Positions 38,739 to 47,673 of a DNA stretch of 64,000 nt are shown here, piece by piece. The stretch covers positions 1 through 64,000 of the forward strand of contig NZ_QEWN01000127.1 of assembly GCF_006124995.1 (NCBI RefSeq), in the 5' to 3' direction. This stretch comes from Vibrio sp. Hep-1b-8. Lineage in GTDB: Bacteria; Pseudomonadota; Gammaproteobacteria; Enterobacterales; Vibrionaceae. How positions within the stretch are numbered: the stretch's first letter is position 1; each line of letters starts with the position of its first letter. The translations under genes and the position numbers were made by a program. The notes under the pieces were generated by a model, which saw only the letters and a list, made by a program, of their open reading frames with translations, was not told the DNA's origin and searched no databases.

Positions 38739-39092
38739 TCAATCACTCCAGAACATCTGTTTGGGATCTTTATCTATTTCTCGTATCAGGGCGGTCAAGT
38801 CGGTACTGTGAGGTAGAAATGGGTAAGGTATCCAGGTGTCTATTTGAGTTTCATGGGGGATGAACAACTGCCAACGTTGGGTATTGACGCACCAAGATAG
38901 TTTCGCAATATAATCCATGTAATCGCAGTGAGCTGAATCGAGTAAGAAATGCTGTTTTATGAAGATGACACCGTTATTGGTGACCTCGTAACGGGCTTTA
39001 CCTAACTCGGCTGGTGTGTTTTGGTTTCTCACTTTACAGATCGACTCTGCACGACTTTCAACCTGACGTTGTAGCAAACTTACTAATCCCAT
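38739..39092 (-). CDS. DUF3024-like hypothetical protein
   Basis: The 117-residue cytosolic protein has a C-terminal part resembling DUF3024 (AKLSWCVNTQRWQLFIPHET, YPFLPHSTDLTALIREIDKD). The function of that family is unknown. The N-terminal helix is VSLLQRQVESRAESICKVRN. It is divergent from the PstS-like gene. The family call rests on general pattern only. Confidence 0.55.
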   Translation of the reverse strand: MGLVSLLQRQVESRAESICKVRNQNTPAELGKARYEVTNNGVIFIKQHFLLDSAHCDYMDYIAKLSWCVNTQRWQLFIPHETQIDTWIPYPFLPHSTDLTALIREIDKDPKQMFWSD

Positions 39093-39188
39093 TGCACTCT
39101 CACTTCAGTAATGTGCTGTATTCTAATCAGAGCAGAATACCTAATGCATACAGATACTATTTACATCAGAACTATTTATCTGCCCAGT

Positions 39189-39206
39189 TTTTCACAAAAT
39201 TGTCAT
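39189..39206 (+). promoter_or_regulatory. Candidate Pho box
   Basis: TTTTCAC-AAAA-TTGTCAT has the 7-4-7 layout of a PhoB direct repeat (CTGTCAT consensus, second half 6 of 7). It lies 59 bases before the start of the phosphate-binding protein gene. Confidence 0.5.
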
Positions 39207-39264
39207 CTTATGGAAATATTATGAGGTCGGCTAACTCGAGTCTATCAACTATCAGGAGAAAAAT

Positions 39265-40095
39265 ATGATTCGCATTGCGCTGGCTGCACTTTTATCTACA
39301 TCATTGGTTTCAGCGCCAATATTTGCGAAAGAAGTAAACGTATCAGGTTCAACTTCTGTTGCACGTATCATGGATGTCTTAGCGGAAAAATTCAATGCCA
39401 CTCACCCTGAAAGCTTTATAGCGGTTCAAGGTGTAGGCTCAAGTGCGGGAATCACGCTTGTTAATAAGGGTGTTGCAAACATAGGAATGAGCTCGCGTTA
39501 CCTGACTGAGAGTGAACAAACTGAATCATTGACGGTGATGCCAATTGCTTACGATGGACTCGCTGTTGTCGTGAATAAGTCGAATATGGTTGACAATGTG
39601 ACACGAGATCAGTTGTTTGATATCTACAAGGGCAAGATTACTAACTGGAAGCAGATCGGTGGTAGTGACCAAAAAATTGCTGTGGTAACGCGAGAAGCGT
39701 CTTCAGGTTCGCGTTATAGCTTTGAAAGCTTAATGGGCTTAACTAAGACGATTAACGGTCGAATGGTCTCGGACATCAATCCAGATAACTTAGTCGTTAA
39801 TAGCAATAGTATGGTTAAAACGATCGTTAACCATAACAAGCAGGCGATCGGTTTTATTTCAACGGGTTCGGTAGATAGTTCGATTAAAGCAATTCAGTTT
39901 GAGGGAGTCGATCCTAATACCAATAACATTGCGTCAGGAAAGTATGGATTGGCCCGCCCGTTCTTAGTGCTTTACGATCAAAGTCGTCTGAGCGAAAGCG
40001 CTCAAGAGTTTGTACACTATTTGGCGGAAGATGAAGCGAAAAATCTGATTGATGAGTACGGTTATACCTCTATCAGAGACAAAAAACAGAAGTAA
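39265..40095 (+). CDS. PstS-like phosphate-binding periplasmic protein (orphan)
   Basis: The 276 residues have a signal peptide ending APIFAKE. The PstS-type phosphate-binding fold follows (VSGSTSVARIMDVLAEKFNA, GVGSSAGITLV, ANIGMSSRYLT, REASSGSRYSFESLMG, AIGFISTGSV). The Ser/Gly loops that hold phosphate are present. No pstCAB genes lie near, so it either serves a transporter encoded elsewhere or is a phosphate-scavenging or adhesion-related paralogue. AGGAGAAAAAT precedes the ATG. Confidence 0.85.
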   Translation: MIRIALAALLSTSLVSAPIFAKEVNVSGSTSVARIMDVLAEKFNATHPESFIAVQGVGSSAGITLVNKGVANIGMSSRYLTESEQTESLTVMPIAYDGLAVVVNKSNMVDNVTRDQLFDIYKGKITNWKQIGGSDQKIAVVTREASSGSRYSFESLMGLTKTINGRMVSDINPDNLVVNSNSMVKTIVNHNKQAIGFISTGSVDSSIKAIQFEGVDPNTNNIASGKYGLARPFLVLYDQSRLSESAQEFVHYLAEDEAKNLIDEYGYTSIRDKKQK

Positions 40096-40264
40096 TAGCG
40101 ATTTTCCACGACTTTGTTGGGTAATTTGATGGAACTAAATCAGGACGTTACGATCTGATCAGCTACATCAGTTAATCAGCGTAGCCTTATGCCGAAACCT
40201 CGTTACAAACAAGATCACAGGGCTAGGTATGACTGAAACAATGATGACCGCCTATAGAGATAAA

Positions 40265-40290
40265 ATAAGCCCCTATGAGTAGGGGCTTTC
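40265..40290. terminator. Bidirectional terminator between pstS-like gene and malK
   Basis: AAGCCCCTA and TAGGGGCTT form a stem with a short loop. TTTCT follows on the plus strand and an A/T-rich run on the other. Confidence 0.75.
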
Positions 40291-40320
40291 TATCAGCGGG
40301 AGCTTTAATGGGCAGACTTG

Positions 40321-41439
40321 TTAGTCGAGCTCCACTCCAGATTCTTTATACAATCGACGACATGCTTTGCCGTCACTGTGGAACAAGTGGCAACGGTGAG
40401 CTGGAATGCCTACCGATAACTTATCACCTGGTTCAACCGCTAGGGTATCCGGTTGACGGAAGATCATGTCTGCATCAGCGGCATCGATATGTAGATAAGC
40501 TTGTGTCTCGTTACCTAGTTTTTCGACGATATTGACTTCACCTTCAATGATTGCGTCACCTTGATTTGACGGTAGTAAATGTTCAGGACGGATACCCAGT
40601 GACATACGTTCACCACGCGTCACTGTCGTGCCATCGACAGGGATCCAGAAAGTCGTCCCGTTTGCCAACTGAACCATAACGCGCTCTTTCTCAACGGCTT
40701 CGATAAATACACTCATAAAGTTCATTTTAGGAGAGCCAATGAAGCCTGCAACAAAGCGGTTTTGTGGGTAGTGGTAAAGTTCTAAAGGCTTGCCCACTTG
40801 AGAGACAAAACCAGCATCCAATACCACGATTTTGTCAGCCATGGTCATCGCTTCTACTTGGTCATGCGTTACATAGATCATGGTGCAGCCCAGTTTGCGC
40901 TGTAGCTTTGTGATCTCTGAACGCATCTGTACGCGAAGCGCAGCATCTAGGTTAGACAGAGGTTCGTCTAGTAGGAATACATCGGGTTGCGAAACGAGTG
41001 TTCGCCCGATTGCAACACGTTGACGCTGACCACCAGAAAGCGCTTTTGGTTGACGTTCTAGAAGATGACTGAGCTGGAGGATTTCCGCTGCGTGTTCAAC
41101 GCGTTTATCTATTTCGTTTTTATCCGCTTTGGCAAGTTTGAGACCAAAAGACATGTTGTCGTAAAGGTTTAGGTGAGGATAAAGTGCGTACGACTGGAAC
41201 ACCATGCCGACCCCACGCTTTGATGGCTCAACGTCGTTCATTCGTTCATCGCCAATATATAGGTCGCCGGAAGTGATGTCCTCTAAGCCAGCGATACAGC
41301 GTAGCAGTGTAGATTTACCACAGCCTGATGGACCAACAAATACGACAAACTCACCTTCTTGAATGTCTAGATCTACATTCTTTGAAATCAGTAAGTCACC
41401 GTAAGCTTTACATACATTTTTTAACGTGACACTCGCCAT
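40321..41439 (-). CDS. malK: Maltose/maltodextrin ABC transporter ATPase
   Basis: The 372 residues show Walker [10 protein letters not shown], the Q-loop, signature [16 protein letters not shown], Walker [13 protein letters not shown] and H-loop VTHDQ. A C-terminal regulatory domain of about 130 residues follows ([15 protein letters not shown]), as in MalK, where it binds MalT and EIIA-Glc. It is divergent from malEFG across a control region with MalT boxes. Confidence 0.95.
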   Translation of the reverse strand: MASVTLKNVCKAYGDLLISKNVDLDIQEGEFVVFVGPSGCGKSTLLRCIAGLEDITSGDLYIGDERMNDVEPSKRGVGMVFQSYALYPHLNLYDNMSFGLKLAKADKNEIDKRVEHAAEILQLSHLLERQPKALSGGQRQRVAIGRTLVSQPDVFLLDEPLSNLDAALRVQMRSEITKLQRKLGCTMIYVTHDQVEAMTMADKIVVLDAGFVSQVGKPLELYHYPQNRFVAGFIGSPKMNFMSVFIEAVEKERVMVQLANGTTFWIPVDGTTVTRGERMSLGIRPEHLLPSNQGDAIIEGEVNIVEKLGNETQAYLHIDAADADMIFRQPDTLAVEPGDKLSVGIPAHRCHLFHSDGKACRRLYKESGVELD

Positions 41440-41786
41440 CTAGCTCGTCCTCGATCAATTTTATATTTTACTGCCTATCATTATATGAATTATGGACAAG
41501 GCAATAATAGTAGGAATTAGGTAAGAAAATGGATTTTTTACAGGTAAGAAAATATGGGTGAAGGAGTTCCTCGCGACACCCATCAAGCCAAAGTCAAGTT
41601 TGCTTCCCCCGTGTAACACAAGCTTCTCCCCCGGTTGAATCAGTTACCTGAATACCTATGTCACTTGTGTACTCTTAGCAAACCCTCGCGGCGTTGCAAC
41701 CAGTGACATGATTCATGTCTTACTGGAAAGGGTTCTTACCATCCACTCTTGGATGACTGTAGTTTGCGGAAAAATGAGGTCAGCGA

Positions 41787-41849
41787 CATCCTCCTATACG
41801 CAATAATTGTAGGGGGAGTAGGAGGGGATGAGGTTATCAAGGGATGAGA
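41787..41849. promoter_or_regulatory. Cluster of MalT boxes
   Basis: GGGGATGAGG at 41824 equals the MalT consensus. AGGGATGAGA at 41840 is a direct repeat 16 bases on. An inverted box (CATCCTCCT, 41787) lies upstream. MalT is an activator that binds arrays of such boxes. Confidence 0.75.
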
Positions 41850-41993
41850 AAGCACAAAGAGATCGAGTTCAAATTATTGCTTGCATTTATATAGAGTTCG
41901 ATCACGTTCGAGAGTTGATTTGTGACTTAGGTCGCTAACCTGTATCGATGGAGATCACGAAAATAGTCCATAATAGCGAGGGCGTAGGGAGTA

Positions 41994-42003
41994 GGAGGAT
42001 GAG
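41994..42003 (+). promoter_or_regulatory. Promoter-proximal MalT box of malE
   Basis: GGAGGATGAG lies about 90 bases before malE. MalT boxes of this kind are usually centred near -37, which would put the transcription start near 42035. Confidence 0.6.
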
Positions 42004-42092
42004 CCATTGATTCGTTTGGCTGAAAATAACTGCTGAAATACGGTGAAGCCTCTGGTTGAGCCCTACAACACAAATATAAAAAGGATATGAAC

Positions 42093-43274
42093 ATGAAAAA
42101 TGCCCTAAGCACAGTAGCACTAGGAACTCTTGTTGCTCTTGGCTCATTTGGCGCAAATGCTGCTATCGAAGAAGGTCAACTAACGATCTGGATCAATGGT
42201 GACAAAGGCTACAATGGACTTGCTGAAGTAGGTAAACAGTTTGAAGAAGATACTGGTATCAAGGTAACAGTTGCTCACCCTGACGCACTTCAAGACAAGT
42301 TCCCACAAACTGCTGCAACTGGCGACGGTCCTGATATTGTGTTCTGGGCCCACGACCGTTTCGGTGGCTACGCAGAAGCGGGTCTACTGGCTGAAGTGAA
42401 CCCGTCAAAACAACTTAAAGAAGGTATTGTCGATTTTGCTTGGGATGCAGTTAAGTACAACGGCAAGCTAATCGGCTACCCAGTAGCGGTAGAATCTCTA
42501 TCTCTTATCTACAACAAAGATCTTGTACCAAATCCACCTAAGAGCTGGGAAGAAGTCGCGGCTCTAGACGCTAAGCTAAAAGCAGATGGCAAATCCGCAA
42601 TCATGTGGAACCTGAAAGAACCGTACTTCACATGGCCTCTAATGGCAGCTGATGGCGGTTACGCATTCAAATATGGCGCAGCTGGTTACGATGTGAAAGA
42701 TGCAGGTATCGCGAAAGATGGCGTTAAAGACGCAATGAACTTTGTGAAAGGTCTTGTCGACAAAGGCGTGATTTCTTCAGACATGGATTACTCTGTCTCT
42801 GAGTCAGCGTTCAACCAAGGTAAAACAGCAATGACAATCAATGGCCCATGGGCTTGGGGTAACATTGAAAAGTCTGGCATTAACTACGGTGTAACGACGC
42901 TACCTAAGTTCAACGGCCAATCTTCAAAACCTTTTGTTGGCGTACTAACTGCTGGTATCAGCACTGCTTCACCAAACAAAGATCTAGCGGTTGAGTTCAT
43001 TGAGAACTACCTACTAACCAACGATGGTCTACGTAAAGTAAACAACGACAAACCACTTGGTGCGGTTGCTCTTAACTCATTCCAACGTGAACTTGATGCT
43101 GACAAGCGTATTGCAGCCACAATGGACAACGCAATGAATGGCGAAATCATGCCTAACATCCCACAAATGGGCGCATTCTGGGGTGCCGCTAAAAACGCAA
43201 TCATTAACGTTGTTGACGGTCGCCAAACTGTAGATGCAGCACTTGCTGATGCAGAAAAACAAATGACCAAATAA
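42093..43274 (+). CDS. malE: Maltose/maltodextrin-binding periplasmic protein
   Basis: The ATG before [10 protein letters not shown] was chosen. AAGGAT lies seven bases before it, whereas an ATG six bases earlier abuts that site. The 393 residues have a signal peptide ending GANAAIEEG. The MalE pattern follows ([68 protein letters not shown]). It captures maltodextrins for MalFGK. Confidence 0.97.
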   Translation: MKNALSTVALGTLVALGSFGANAAIEEGQLTIWINGDKGYNGLAEVGKQFEEDTGIKVTVAHPDALQDKFPQTAATGDGPDIVFWAHDRFGGYAEAGLLAEVNPSKQLKEGIVDFAWDAVKYNGKLIGYPVAVESLSLIYNKDLVPNPPKSWEEVAALDAKLKADGKSAIMWNLKEPYFTWPLMAADGGYAFKYGAAGYDVKDAGIAKDGVKDAMNFVKGLVDKGVISSDMDYSVSESAFNQGKTAMTINGPWAWGNIEKSGINYGVTTLPKFNGQSSKPFVGVLTAGISTASPNKDLAVEFIENYLLTNDGLRKVNNDKPLGAVALNSFQRELDADKRIAATMDNAMNGEIMPNIPQMGAFWGAAKNAIINVVDGRQTVDAALADAEKQMTK

Positions 43275-43348
43275 TTTAGTAATACCCTTTTGAGGAGAGG
43301 GTAACCTCTCCTCCTTTTCAAGTTTTATTATCGCTAGCAGGTTCTCTT

Positions 43349-44923
43349 ATGCAGTCAGTTCAAGGTACAGATGTTATGCCATCTACAACAACGAGCTTGC
43401 CATCAAGTAAAAGCGTACTCATCAAATGGGGCGTATTGGCCTCTGTTGGTATTGTTAATGGCTACGCAACCGTTCTTATGTATTCTCGTGGTGAGACGGC
43501 TTTTGCGCTACTTACCCTTATTTTAACCGCTCTGGCGTTGTACATTTTTGGTAGTAAAAAGACATACGCACACCGTTACATTTATCCAGGCATCGCAGGC
43601 ATGATTCTATTCATCCTGTTCCCTCTTGCTTACACGGTCAGTCTTGCTTTCACTAACTACAGTGCGAAAAACCAACTTTCATTTGACCGTACCCAAGTGG
43701 TGCTGATGGATCGTACATTCCAAAGTGGTGATAGCTATCCATTCACTCTGTATAAAACAGAGACAGGTCACCTTCTTTCAATCAAGAAGGGTGATCAACT
43801 GCTAGCAACTGATGTTTTTGACCTTGCTTCCCTGACAGCAAGCGATATGGATTTGAAGCCTGTTGACTCGATTGAGGGTGACAAGGAACAAATTAAGACG
43901 ATTATCAGCCACAAAGTGGCACTGGGTAATCTCGACCTACACCTTCCAAATGGTGACGATATCCGCATGAGCGGCTTACGTAAGTTTGCTGCGGTTGTAC
44001 CGCTCTACACGATGCAAGATGACGGCGAGACGCTCTACAACAACCGTACTGGTGAAACTCTACGTCCAAACATGGAGATTGGTTTCTACCAGCCTATTGA
44101 CGAGAACGGCCAATTTATTGGTGCGACGGTATCTCCTGGTTTTGTCGTCGACATTGGTGCGAAGAACTTTGAGCGAGTTTGGAAAGACGAAGGTATTAAA
44201 GAACCGTTTGTCAGCATCTTCATTTGGACAATTCTTTTCTCAGCGTTGACCGTTGGTCTGACCGTGATCATTGGTCTGGTACTTGCGAGTATCGTTCAAT
44301 GGGAGGAGATTAAGGGTCGTGCAATCTACCGAGTGTTGCTAATTTTGCCTTACGCAGTGCCAGCGTTTATCTCAATCCTAATCTTTAAAGGTTTATTTAA
44401 CCAAAGCTTTGGTGAGATCAACATGGTACTAGAAGCACTATTTGGTATCAGTCCATCGTGGTTTTCAGATCCGCTAACGGCGAAGGCAATGATCGTCATT
44501 GTTAACACTTGGCTAGGTTTCCCTTATATGATGATTCTGTGTATGGGTCTGCTTAAAGCGATTCCGGATGACCTTTACGAAGCCTCGGCAATTGATGGTG
44601 CTAACTTCTTTGATAATTTCCGTACTATCACATTACCGTTGATGATCAAGCCGCTTACTCCGTTACTTATTGCGAGTTTCGCGTTCAACTTTAACAACTT
44701 TGTTCTAATTCAATTGTTGACTCAAGGTGGACCAAACATGATTGGTACTTCTGAGCCAGCGGGTTACACCGACCTACTTGTAAGTTACACCTACCGTATC
44801 GCTTTTGAAGGTAGTGGTGGTCAGGACTTTGGTCTGGCAAGTGCTATCGCAACGCTTATCTTCCTATTGGTTGGTGGATTGGCACTACTCAACTTACGCT
44901 TCACTAAGCTGTCTCAAGATTAA
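43349..44923 (+). CDS. malF: Maltose ABC transporter permease MalF
   Basis: The 524 residues have N-terminal membrane helices. A large periplasmic P2 loop (about 110-275), typical of MalF, precedes the permease core with the EAA motif (ASAIDGANFFDNFRTITLPL). The first 25 residues are polar. A start at the ATG within GTDVMPSTT is also possible. Twelve bases separate it from malG. Confidence 0.96.
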   Translation: MQSVQGTDVMPSTTTSLPSSKSVLIKWGVLASVGIVNGYATVLMYSRGETAFALLTLILTALALYIFGSKKTYAHRYIYPGIAGMILFILFPLAYTVSLAFTNYSAKNQLSFDRTQVVLMDRTFQSGDSYPFTLYKTETGHLLSIKKGDQLLATDVFDLASLTASDMDLKPVDSIEGDKEQIKTIISHKVALGNLDLHLPNGDDIRMSGLRKFAAVVPLYTMQDDGETLYNNRTGETLRPNMEIGFYQPIDENGQFIGATVSPGFVVDIGAKNFERVWKDEGIKEPFVSIFIWTILFSALTVGLTVIIGLVLASIVQWEEIKGRAIYRVLLILPYAVPAFISILIFKGLFNQSFGEINMVLEALFGISPSWFSDPLTAKAMIVIVNTWLGFPYMMILCMGLLKAIPDDLYEASAIDGANFFDNFRTITLPLMIKPLTPLLIASFAFNFNNFVLIQLLTQGGPNMIGTSEPAGYTDLLVSYTYRIAFEGSGGQDFGLASAIATLIFLLVGGLALLNLRFTKLSQD

Positions 44924-44935
44924 GGAGTACTGACA

Positions 44936-45826
44936 ATGGCAATGGTACAAGGTAAGTCACTTAAATACCGCGTATGGGCGACGCATATTGCCCTATGGAT
45001 TTTCTTGTCAGCGATTATCTTCCCACTACTGATGGTGGTTGCGATCTCATTCCGTGAAGGTAACTTCGCAACGGGTAGCCTGATTCCAGATAATCCGTCA
45101 CTGGAGCACTGGAAACTGGCATTAGGTTTCTCTGTTACAAACGCTGATGGCTCGGTTACACCACCGCCGTTCCCTGTTCTTACTTGGTTGTGGAACTCTG
45201 TGAAAGTTGCGGGTATTACATCTGTGCTTATTGTGGCTCTGTCTACTACTTCAGCGTACGCTTTTGCTCGTATGCGTTTTAAAGGCAAAGAAACGATTCT
45301 GAAAGCAATGATGATTTTTCAGATGTTCCCAGCCGTGCTAGCCCTTGTGGCACTTTATGCGCTGTTTGATAAGTTGGGTCAGTACATTCCGTTCCTTGGT
45401 TTGAATACACACGGTGGTCTAATTTTCTCTTACCTTGGTGGTATCGCACTGCATGTTTGGACCATCAAAGGGTACTTTGAAACGATTGACACCTCATTGG
45501 AAGAAGCCGCAGCTCTTGATGGTGCGACACCTTGGCAGGCGTTTAGATTGGTACTACTCCCTCTTTCTGTGCCAATTCTTGCGGTAGTGTTTATTCTGTC
45601 GTTCATTGGTGTTGTAGGAGAAGTTCCTGTGGCGTCATTGCTACTTTCTGATGTAAACTCTTACACATTAGCGGTTGGTATGCAGCAATACCTCTACCCT
45701 CAAAACTATTTGTGGGGCGATTTTGCAGCAGCAGCAGTACTGTCTGCCTTACCAATAACCATCGTATTCTTACTTGCTCAGCGCTGGTTGGTCGGAGGAT
45801 TGACCGCCGGTGGTGTGAAAGGTTAA
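44936..45826 (+). CDS. malG: Maltose ABC transporter permease MalG
   Basis: The 296 residues have six membrane helices and the EAA loop [20 protein letters not shown], which contacts MalK. The C-terminus LTAGGVKG matches MalG, whose tail reaches into the MalF pore. It is the last gene of malEFG. The 3' region leads into a hairpin-rich segment. Confidence 0.97.
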   Translation: MAMVQGKSLKYRVWATHIALWIFLSAIIFPLLMVVAISFREGNFATGSLIPDNPSLEHWKLALGFSVTNADGSVTPPPFPVLTWLWNSVKVAGITSVLIVALSTTSAYAFARMRFKGKETILKAMMIFQMFPAVLALVALYALFDKLGQYIPFLGLNTHGGLIFSYLGGIALHVWTIKGYFETIDTSLEEAAALDGATPWQAFRLVLLPLSVPILAVVFILSFIGVVGEVPVASLLLSDVNSYTLAVGMQQYLYPQNYLWGDFAAAAVLSALPITIVFLLAQRWLVGGLTAGGVKG

Positions 45827-45838
45827 TAAGAACGATAA

Positions 45839-45866
45839 GGGCGACCGCAAGGTCGCCCATTTGTTT
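45839..45866 (+). terminator. Rho-independent terminator after malG
   Basis: GGGCGACC and GGTCGCCC form a perfect 8-bp stem with a GCAA tetraloop, followed by ATTTGTTT. It lies 12 bases past the malG stop. Confidence 0.8.
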
Positions 45867-46012
45867 CTCTGCTTAACACTTTTGGTTTGGCCGCCGATCA
45901 GTTAAGAAGAGAGCATAACTGGCGTTACGCATAGCTGGCTGTTAGCTAGATTCCTTACTATTTACTACTAACAGTTTTTGTAACCATTACCCGGCTTGTC
46001 CGGGTATTTTTA
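45867..46012 (+). ncRNA. micX: Candidate MicX-like sRNA in the malG 3' region
   Basis: About 150 bases between the malG hairpin and a second intrinsic terminator (ACCCGG-CTTGT-CCGGGT then ATTTTT, at 45989) hold no gene. In V. cholerae the sRNA MicX is made from the 3' end of the malG gene and processed by RNase E. That synteny is recalled from the literature and is the basis of the call. The 5' end is not fixed by the sequence and may lie inside malG. Confidence 0.5.
45988..46012 (+). terminator. Second terminator downstream of malG
   Basis: ACCCGG and CCGGGT form a stem with CTTGT in the loop, followed by ATTTTT. With no gene directly before it, it most likely ends an sRNA or read-through transcript. 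Confidence 0.75.
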
Positions 46013-46053
46013 TGTCTGAAATTCAGCTATCAAGGGATTATACGGAGGCAAAA

Positions 46054-46179
46054 ATGGAACGGCAGGGTCGAATAGCTGTGTTGCGAGGAGGCGGTGATTA
46101 CAAAATGCAACGCATAGAGGCGTTGCAGATAGTTGCGGCAAAAAGCACAGAATTGCTAGGGTTTATAGCTCGCGGTTAG
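46054..46179 (+). CDS. Candidate small protein, 41 residues
   Basis: The frame MERQGRIAVLRGGGDYKMQR continues to LLGFIARG and a stop. A strong Shine-Dalgarno (CGGAGG) stands about six bases before the ATG. The 3' end overlaps the 3' end of the convergent gene at 46163. No family recognised. It could be chance, since the length is short. Confidence 0.35.
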   Translation: MERQGRIAVLRGGGDYKMQRIEALQIVAAKSTELLGFIARG

Positions 46180-46408
46180 AAGGTGCACAGCCTAAATGTT
46201 GCAAAAGCACATAGATACTTTCCTGCGACAACGCGACTTTTCTAAACAGGTCGGCGAACAGTTCATCTCCACCAAAGCAGGTGCGTATGTAGTGGTTTAT
46301 CTCTGCGTCCCCATAGCCTTCAACGTACATTGTCCGAACCCATTGATACTCTATCGCTTTCAGGTTTAACAGCGTTGATTCACTCAATGTGGTTTGACTA
46401 AGGTTCAA
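46163..46408 (-). CDS. Hypothetical protein, 81 residues, TTG start
   Basis: The start codon is TTG, with AAAGGAAT about seven bases upstream. The next ATG would remove a third of the protein. The product is soluble and helical (LLNLKAIEYQWVRTMYVEGY, GDAEINHYIRTCFGGDELFA, ALSQESIYVLLQHLGCAP). No known domain recognised. Confidence 0.6.
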   Translation of the reverse strand: MNLSQTTLSESTLLNLKAIEYQWVRTMYVEGYGDAEINHYIRTCFGGDELFADLFRKVALSQESIYVLLQHLGCAPSNREL

Positions 46409-46531
46409 GAGATATTCCTTTCGATCGTTTCTATGCTGATGAATTTAAGCAAACAAAGATGAAAGAAAAATGACAAGGGTGTGGCAGCAACGAAGAAAAA
46501 TAATTGCTGCCAGCAGCTTACAGGGGGAGGG

Positions 46532-47017
46532 CTACTTAAGGTACTTAACGTGCGCTTCCATCTCTTCACCGATCTCTTTACGCATATTCATCAGACGGAC
46601 GGCAGAGTCGCGTAATTCGATGTCTTCAGGTGTCTCTGGAATCCATTCTGGAACAGAAGTTGGTGTACCTGTTTCATCCACGGCTACCATGATCACGATG
46701 CAGTGAGTTGTAAGACGATTTTTGAGCTCTTTAGGATCGCAAGCCTGTACATCGATTGCGATATGCATGGAGCTTCGACCTGTGTAAATCACTTTGGCAC
46801 TGACTTCGACCAAGTTACCCACATGAATAGGTTGAACAAAGCGAATTCCGCCTGCGTAGGCAGTAATACAATACTTACCACTCCATCCGGCAGCATTAGC
46901 GTATGCCGCTAAATCTATCCATTTCATCACGGCGCCACCATGGACTTTACCGCCAAAGTTAACATCTCCGGGCTCAGCTAGAAAACGTAAGGTTATATCT
47001 CGTTGACCAGTACTCAT
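46532..47017 (-). CDS. Acyl-CoA thioesterase, hotdog fold
   Basis: The 161 residues show the 4HBT acyl-CoA hydrolase pattern. The active-site stretch DVNFGGKVHGGAVMKWIDLA is followed by RFVQPIHVGNLVEVSAKVIY and HCIVIMVAVDETG. Relatives (YciA-like) hydrolyse a range of acyl-CoAs. The C-terminal 35 residues are helical. It is a single gene, divergent from a small membrane protein. Confidence 0.9.
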   Translation of the reverse strand: MSTGQRDITLRFLAEPGDVNFGGKVHGGAVMKWIDLAAYANAAGWSGKYCITAYAGGIRFVQPIHVGNLVEVSAKVIYTGRSSMHIAIDVQACDPKELKNRLTTHCIVIMVAVDETGTPTSVPEWIPETPEDIELRDSAVRLMNMRKEIGEEMEAHVKYLK

Positions 47018-47271
47018 CTGTCAATCCTTATTGTTATAGGTGTGTTTGCGACTCGCTAAAATACTAGATAACAAAGCTGTCAATTATCTGCAACATCTAT
47101 TGGAGTTTAGACGCAAAAACAAGGTCTCAAGCCTGATATTGTCGTCGTATGCAGCACTTCGTGGTCTTACGATTGAAGCGGCATACTCTTGGGCGTTTTT
47201 TTTAAACTTCTGTTCATGTTTGATTCATTTTGAGTTCGTTAAGCTAAAGCTAACTTAATAGAGGATTGATT

Positions 47272-47478
47272 ATGAATAGAATGATTACTGGCGTATTTGC
47301 GCTTTTCATCGGTTTCTTTACCCTCATATTTGGCTTGATTCTAGCTATACCGCTAACGATAGCGGCGCTTATTACAGGTAAAAAACTCGAACGAGCAATT
47401 AAAATGAACCACCCTATGTTCAGCCAAGGTAACCGTAAAAACGTTATCGAGGGTGAATTTGAAGAAGTCTCCAAATAA
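47272..47478 (+). CDS. Small membrane protein, 68 residues
   Basis: The ATG at 47272 has GAGG seven bases upstream. A TTG six bases earlier is less likely. One or two hydrophobic segments (ITGVFALFIGFFTLIFGLIL, AIPLTIAALITG) are followed by a basic and polar tail ending EGEFEEVSK. No family recognised. The size and hydrophobic pattern support a real inner membrane peptide. Confidence 0.6.
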   Translation: MNRMITGVFALFIGFFTLIFGLILAIPLTIAALITGKKLERAIKMNHPMFSQGNRKNVIEGEFEEVSK

Positions 47479-47522
47479 TGACCGTAGTATAGACGGCACT
47501 TGTGACTCTCTCGTGGTGAAAA

Positions 47523-47555
47523 CAAAAAGGCCACTTCCATAAAACGGAAGTGGCA
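47523..47555 (-). terminator. Terminator downstream of the GAPDH-like gene
   Basis: GCCACTTCC and GGAAGTGGC form a 9-bp stem. On the minus strand CCTTTTTG follows. It lies about 120 bases past the GAPDH stop. Confidence 0.75.
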
Positions 47556-47673
47556 ACTACGGGGGATTATTATAGGTATTAGTGTTGTGGAGTTTTGCTC
47601 CCGAGAAGGTGAGAGCGATATTCTGTTATAAGCAGGCTCTATCCAATAGAACCCGCTTATTTATCCCGCGAGA

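Larger units (their letters stand above)
41440..42092. other. malK/malE divergent control region
   Basis: This 653-base non-coding region contains several MalT boxes (listed separately) and a possible CRP site TGTGACTTAGGTCGCT at 41921-41936. No gene is visible. The long spacing resembles the malEp-malKp region of enterobacteria, where MalT and CRP form a shared nucleoprotein complex. Confidence 0.7.

Noticed and set aside
47040..47258. 72-residue frame with GTG start before the small membrane protein
   Set aside because: No ribosome site, and the region is the divergent promoter of two genes.
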